A DNA stretch of 64,000 nucleotides from Ulota crispa (Eukaryota; Streptophyta; Bryopsida; Orthotrichales; Orthotrichaceae). The notes below the pieces were generated by a model that made no database searches, was not told where the DNA came from, and saw only the letters and a list, made by a program, of their open reading frames with translations. Positions 60,866-64,000 of the stretch are shown piece by piece. The stretch is taken from positions 16,898,539-16,962,538 of the forward strand of contig OY987248.1 in NCBI GenBank assembly GCA_963920765.1, written 5' to 3'. A program made the translations under genes and the position numbers. Positions within the stretch are counted from its first letter, which is position 1; each line of letters opens with the position of its first letter.

Positions 60866-62270
60866 AGGGAATTAAGTTCTTGTGAAAAGTATAAACTTAT
60901 ATTCCGTAACTTAATTTATAAGGGATAACCGCTTATTTCTTTTGAGGTTACTTGATAAAAAATGGTGAGTATAATAGTAGAATCAATTGTATGGATATGT
61001 TTCACGAATCATAGCCTATGATTTTTGTTTGAGAGTCATTGATTAATAAATTTTCTAGTTTGCACTTTAAATCACATCTTTTTGTATTTGAAATCAAGAT
61101 TATTCCATGATCCTTGAAGGACCAAAGATTGATATTCTTATTCAAAAATCTTGATTGAAAGTCATGACCAAGGGGGTTACAGATGGAATTTTTTGCAACT
61201 TGTACTAGCTTCTAAAAGAATAAATTAGAAAGGACTAACTATGCAAATGATTGTGATGCCTTCATTTGGTAGAAAATTGTTGGAAGCAACTATAAGGAGA
61301 TCATTCTCTAAATGTTAAAAATTAACTACTTGCAATAATACATAAAAATGCTTATATAGTTTGACTCCAAGACACATTTTGTTTATAACATTGATTCCTT
61401 AAAGAATGAAAGTTCAAATTTTGGAAACAAAATGAAAAATAATGTGCCCTTTTGCATATATATATATATATATATATATGTGCGCTTCTATTTGAACCTA
61501 TTTGATTGTTCAACTAGCTTTTTAATATTTTTGTCACCAATTATTTTTGTGCAAGAATTTTATAATTCAAACACACATACAACTATTATCACCTTACAAA
61601 AATTGTTTTGGTACAAGAAACTAACCCTTCAAAATGATTTCAAAAATAGTGAAAACAAAAATCTCAAAAGATCACTATATATGTTTAAATGCCATATTTA
61701 ACCAAAATATAAACCATTCAAGTTTATATGGACTTTGTGGAATAGAGTTTGACTATGAAAATCATTGGGATATCTCCAAGTATGTAAGCAATTTAAGATA
61801 AAATACGAGGAAATCTCAAGATTTTAGGCAAAATACCAAAAAAAAATTTGATCTTTAAACATCCCAGGTTCCATTTGGAAGATCTCATTTTGGCACTTTT
61901 TTTTGTTGTTAGTGATGAACTTTGTAAAATCTATATTTAATTGTAAAGTTTATATTCAATTAAATATAACATCTGAACATTTTGAACAAAAAGGAAAACA
62001 TCTCATGAATTTTTTTTATTTTCTACAAATCTAGTATGAAGAATTTCTTTCAAATTTTGATATATTTTTTTTCAAAAAAACATTGATTAGAGCTCTAGTT
62101 AATTCAACCATTTGGCTCTTATCTTTGACTCATAGTTTCCAATTTTGTTTGAGATTCTTGATGATATCATACTTTTAAATTATATATTGTAACGTATCTT
62201 CAAGTTTTAGAAATTTGCACTACTAGTAAGTTCTTAAGAACCTAAAAGTCCATTCTAGCATTAACATCAC
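60866..62270. other. AT-rich DNA, no gene recognised
   Basis: Contains a (TA)n run at about 61448-61478. The 89-aa frame at 61432-61701 is built on that repeat and has no family features. Confidence 0.55.
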
Positions 62271-62392
62271 ATTTGATATAAAATTTTAACACTTTCAGGA
62301 TTAACATGATCCTCTAGGATTTGAAAAGAGCATTTGATATAAAATTTTAACACTTTCAGGATTAACATGATCCTCTAGGATTTGAAAAGAGC
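62271..62392 (+). repeat. Perfect two-copy 61-bp tandem duplication
   Basis: Copies 62271-62331 and 62332-62392 are identical (starting ATTTGATATAAAATTTTAAC). Identity implies a recent slippage or repair event. Confidence 0.95.
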
Positions 62393-62586
62393 ATTTTAAG
62401 AAGTTGTCTCATTTTAACATTTAAGAATTCTTAAAACAATATCCAAATAAATATGTTTTTATGTCATTTTTAATCAAACAAGCTTTTATCAAGCTTTGTA
62501 TGAAATGATATTAAAAACAAACTTTGACTAATTTTCATCTTTGTTTCAATTAAGATTTTTGAAAAGCCAAGAGCAGCAACTCTTCA

Positions 62587-62686
62587 AATCAAGCCTAAAA
62601 AGGGAAAGTCAACCAAGGGGGCAATATTGGGGCGTCATTATACCACACCTTTGGCTAAATTTTCCTATTTTAGGCTTGATTTGGAG
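62587..62686. repeat. Short inverted repeat, 16-bp arms
   Basis: CAAATCAAGCCTAAAA near 62587 pairs with TTTTAGGCTTGATTTG near 62670. It may be a small MITE, but its limits are uncertain. Confidence 0.55.
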
Positions 62687-62885
62687 AGCCTTCTAAGGTT
62701 TTTTGGAAGTTAGCTAACATTTGATGTGATCAACCAATGTCCAAACCAAAATTTTATTGCCTTTTTACAATGAGAAAAGTCATGCCCTTCAAATCATATA
62801 ATTTTTGTATTATGATCAATTATCTATTAAAGATTTAGGCTTGCTATATTGGGCATGTTCACTGATTCCATTGAGGATGCCCTAA

Positions 62886-63472
62886 GAGCCACTCTATCCT
62901 TGCCCTCCACACTAGGAAGTACCAAACCTATGGTCATTTGTGTAGGAATCAAGGTCCAACGTGGACTTGCCACACTAAAAAATTTGGCTGGTCTCTCCAA
63001 GTTTCCCCTCCAAGATGCCAATTTCCAATATCTTCTAAAAATGTAGCGTGCTTGATTCTAGGTTCTTTTTTTGCAATTTAGGATTGGTGTTTTGGCTGGT
63101 TGTTGTCGAGGGAGGCAATATGCAAGCTAGCATGCACGTGTTGTAAGGATTGGAGTGACGACAGTGAACAGAGCACCGAGATTCAACAATCTTGCAGTCC
63201 CACTAGTGGCCATTGACGTGTGCATTTCTAGAGTAGCATTGGAGGTCAGAGATGTAGTAGCTCCTCACAAATTTTCATGTGCCCTCCAAGGCTCGCTTGG
63301 TGCCAAGGTTATATATTCTAGCAAATGGGTGCTTTGTTGTCACCTCCACACTGGAGAATATTTGAAGGGAACAAATATAATTGGGGAAATTTTGTCAAAA
63401 GTGGCTAGTTTTTGCCAAAAAAATTAAACCCTGCTTGGCGCCTCTCGTGTGGGGGGCAAGGCTAGAGATGCT
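62886..63472. mobile_element. Tourist-like MITE, about 587 bp, TAA duplication
   Basis: Left end GAGCCACTCTATCCTTGCCC and right end (reverse complement) GAGCATCTCTAGCCTTGCCC, each flanked by TAA (62883-62885 and 63473-63475). A three-base TAA/TTA duplication and GAGCATCTC ends fit PIF/Harbinger-type MITEs. Small frames inside are not called as genes. Confidence 0.7.
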
Positions 63473-63503
63473 CTAAGCATGCTATTGAGGTGCTAGCTAT
63501 ATA

Positions 63504-63853
63504 CTCCCTCCATCCCAAAATGATCTTCCTGCTGACCTTTATTTAGTGTCCCAAAATGATCTTCTTGTTGGAAGAAGAAGGGAGCTAGTGACACTTGCAC
63601 ATAGTCCAAAAGCATGGGCATGCTAACCAATCCTATGCCATCAAGTGAGTGGTCACAGGTGCTTGTCAAAAATGCCTCAAAAATTCAAGTTTCAAGCATT
63701 TTGAAACCACACTTTGAAAACTAATTTGAAACTCAGAACAATGAGAGGACATCAAACTCTATTTACAAGTCAATTTTTTTTGAAAAATGATTATTTTTTA
63801 GCTTAATCTATAACAATTTGTGTGACATGAAGATCATATTGGGACGGAGGGAG
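63504..63853. mobile_element. Stowaway MITE, 350 bp
   Basis: Left end CTCCCTCCATCCCAAAATGA and right end (reverse complement) CTCCCTCCGTCCCAATATGA, flanked by TA on both sides (63502-63503 and 63854-63855). This is the classical Stowaway terminal signature. A partial second copy of the left terminal block (CCCAAAATGATCTTCTTGTT) lies just inside, at about 63551. Confidence 0.92.
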
Positions 63854-63855
63854 TA

Positions 63856-64000
63856 GTATATAGTGGGGCGGTACAATAACGGAGTACATAGCGGGCGTTT
63901 CAGCGGGCTCTATGGAGAGACGTATATGGGAGTCCCAGTCCCAGGACGAGGACAATGACAGAGTGCCTCTGTTTCTGCGGCATTGTTGTTCTAACTGCTT
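63856..64000. other. Window edge, nothing recognised
   Basis: Short GC-richer tail. A gene could start beyond the window, but nothing is supportable here. Confidence 0.4.

Noticed and set aside
62849-63427. Two small plus-strand frames (65 and 90 aa)
   Set aside because: Both lie within or across the Tourist-like MITE and have no recognisable content.

Overview
This is nuclear DNA from a land plant. The evidence is two long genes with many canonical GT-AG introns whose products read as plant-type NOT10 and plant-type VPS13, plus AT-rich intergenic DNA full of plant-style MITEs (Stowaway ends with TA duplications, Tourist-like and long fold-back elements). I cannot name the species. There is no bacterial or viral gene structure and no CRISPR. 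| Layout. 1-3314 is intergenic and holds two fold-back elements (1377-2110 and 2549-3314); the second abuts the promoter side of the first gene. 3683-8366 (+) is a seven-exon gene for CCR4-NOT subunit 10 (879 aa). 8367-24281 is a repeat graveyard. It contains a probable pogo/Tigger-type DNA transposon with matching ends and TA duplications (9840-16817), whose transposase frame (14929-16587) is broken by three in-frame stops. It also contains a Stowaway-like element, direct and tandem duplications, nested fold-back MITEs, and one small two-exon hypothetical gene on the minus strand (17326-19789) whose intron is almost entirely MITEs. | 24678-58209 (-) is one huge gene. I traced 67 exons that stay in frame from an MFEAH start to a TAA stop (13,890 nt, 4,629 aa) and encode a plant VPS13 bridge-like lipid-transfer protein. 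58210-59100 is its GC-richer 5' flank. 59100-64000 is AT-rich repeat DNA with no credible gene: a second copy of the MITE family seen at 9.4 kb, a long hexamer microsatellite, a perfect 61-bp duplication, a Tourist-like element and a clear Stowaway element. | The two conserved genes have unrelated housekeeping roles (mRNA deadenylation; lipid transfer at membrane contacts), and nothing suggests co-regulation. The most unusual observation is the hypothetical gene at 17.3-19.8 kb: its MITE-filled intron is bounded by an exact 10-bp direct duplication that carries both splice sites, which looks like a captured instance of intron gain. All exon models are hand-made from frame, splice signals and recalled family similarity; no alignment or transcript data were available.
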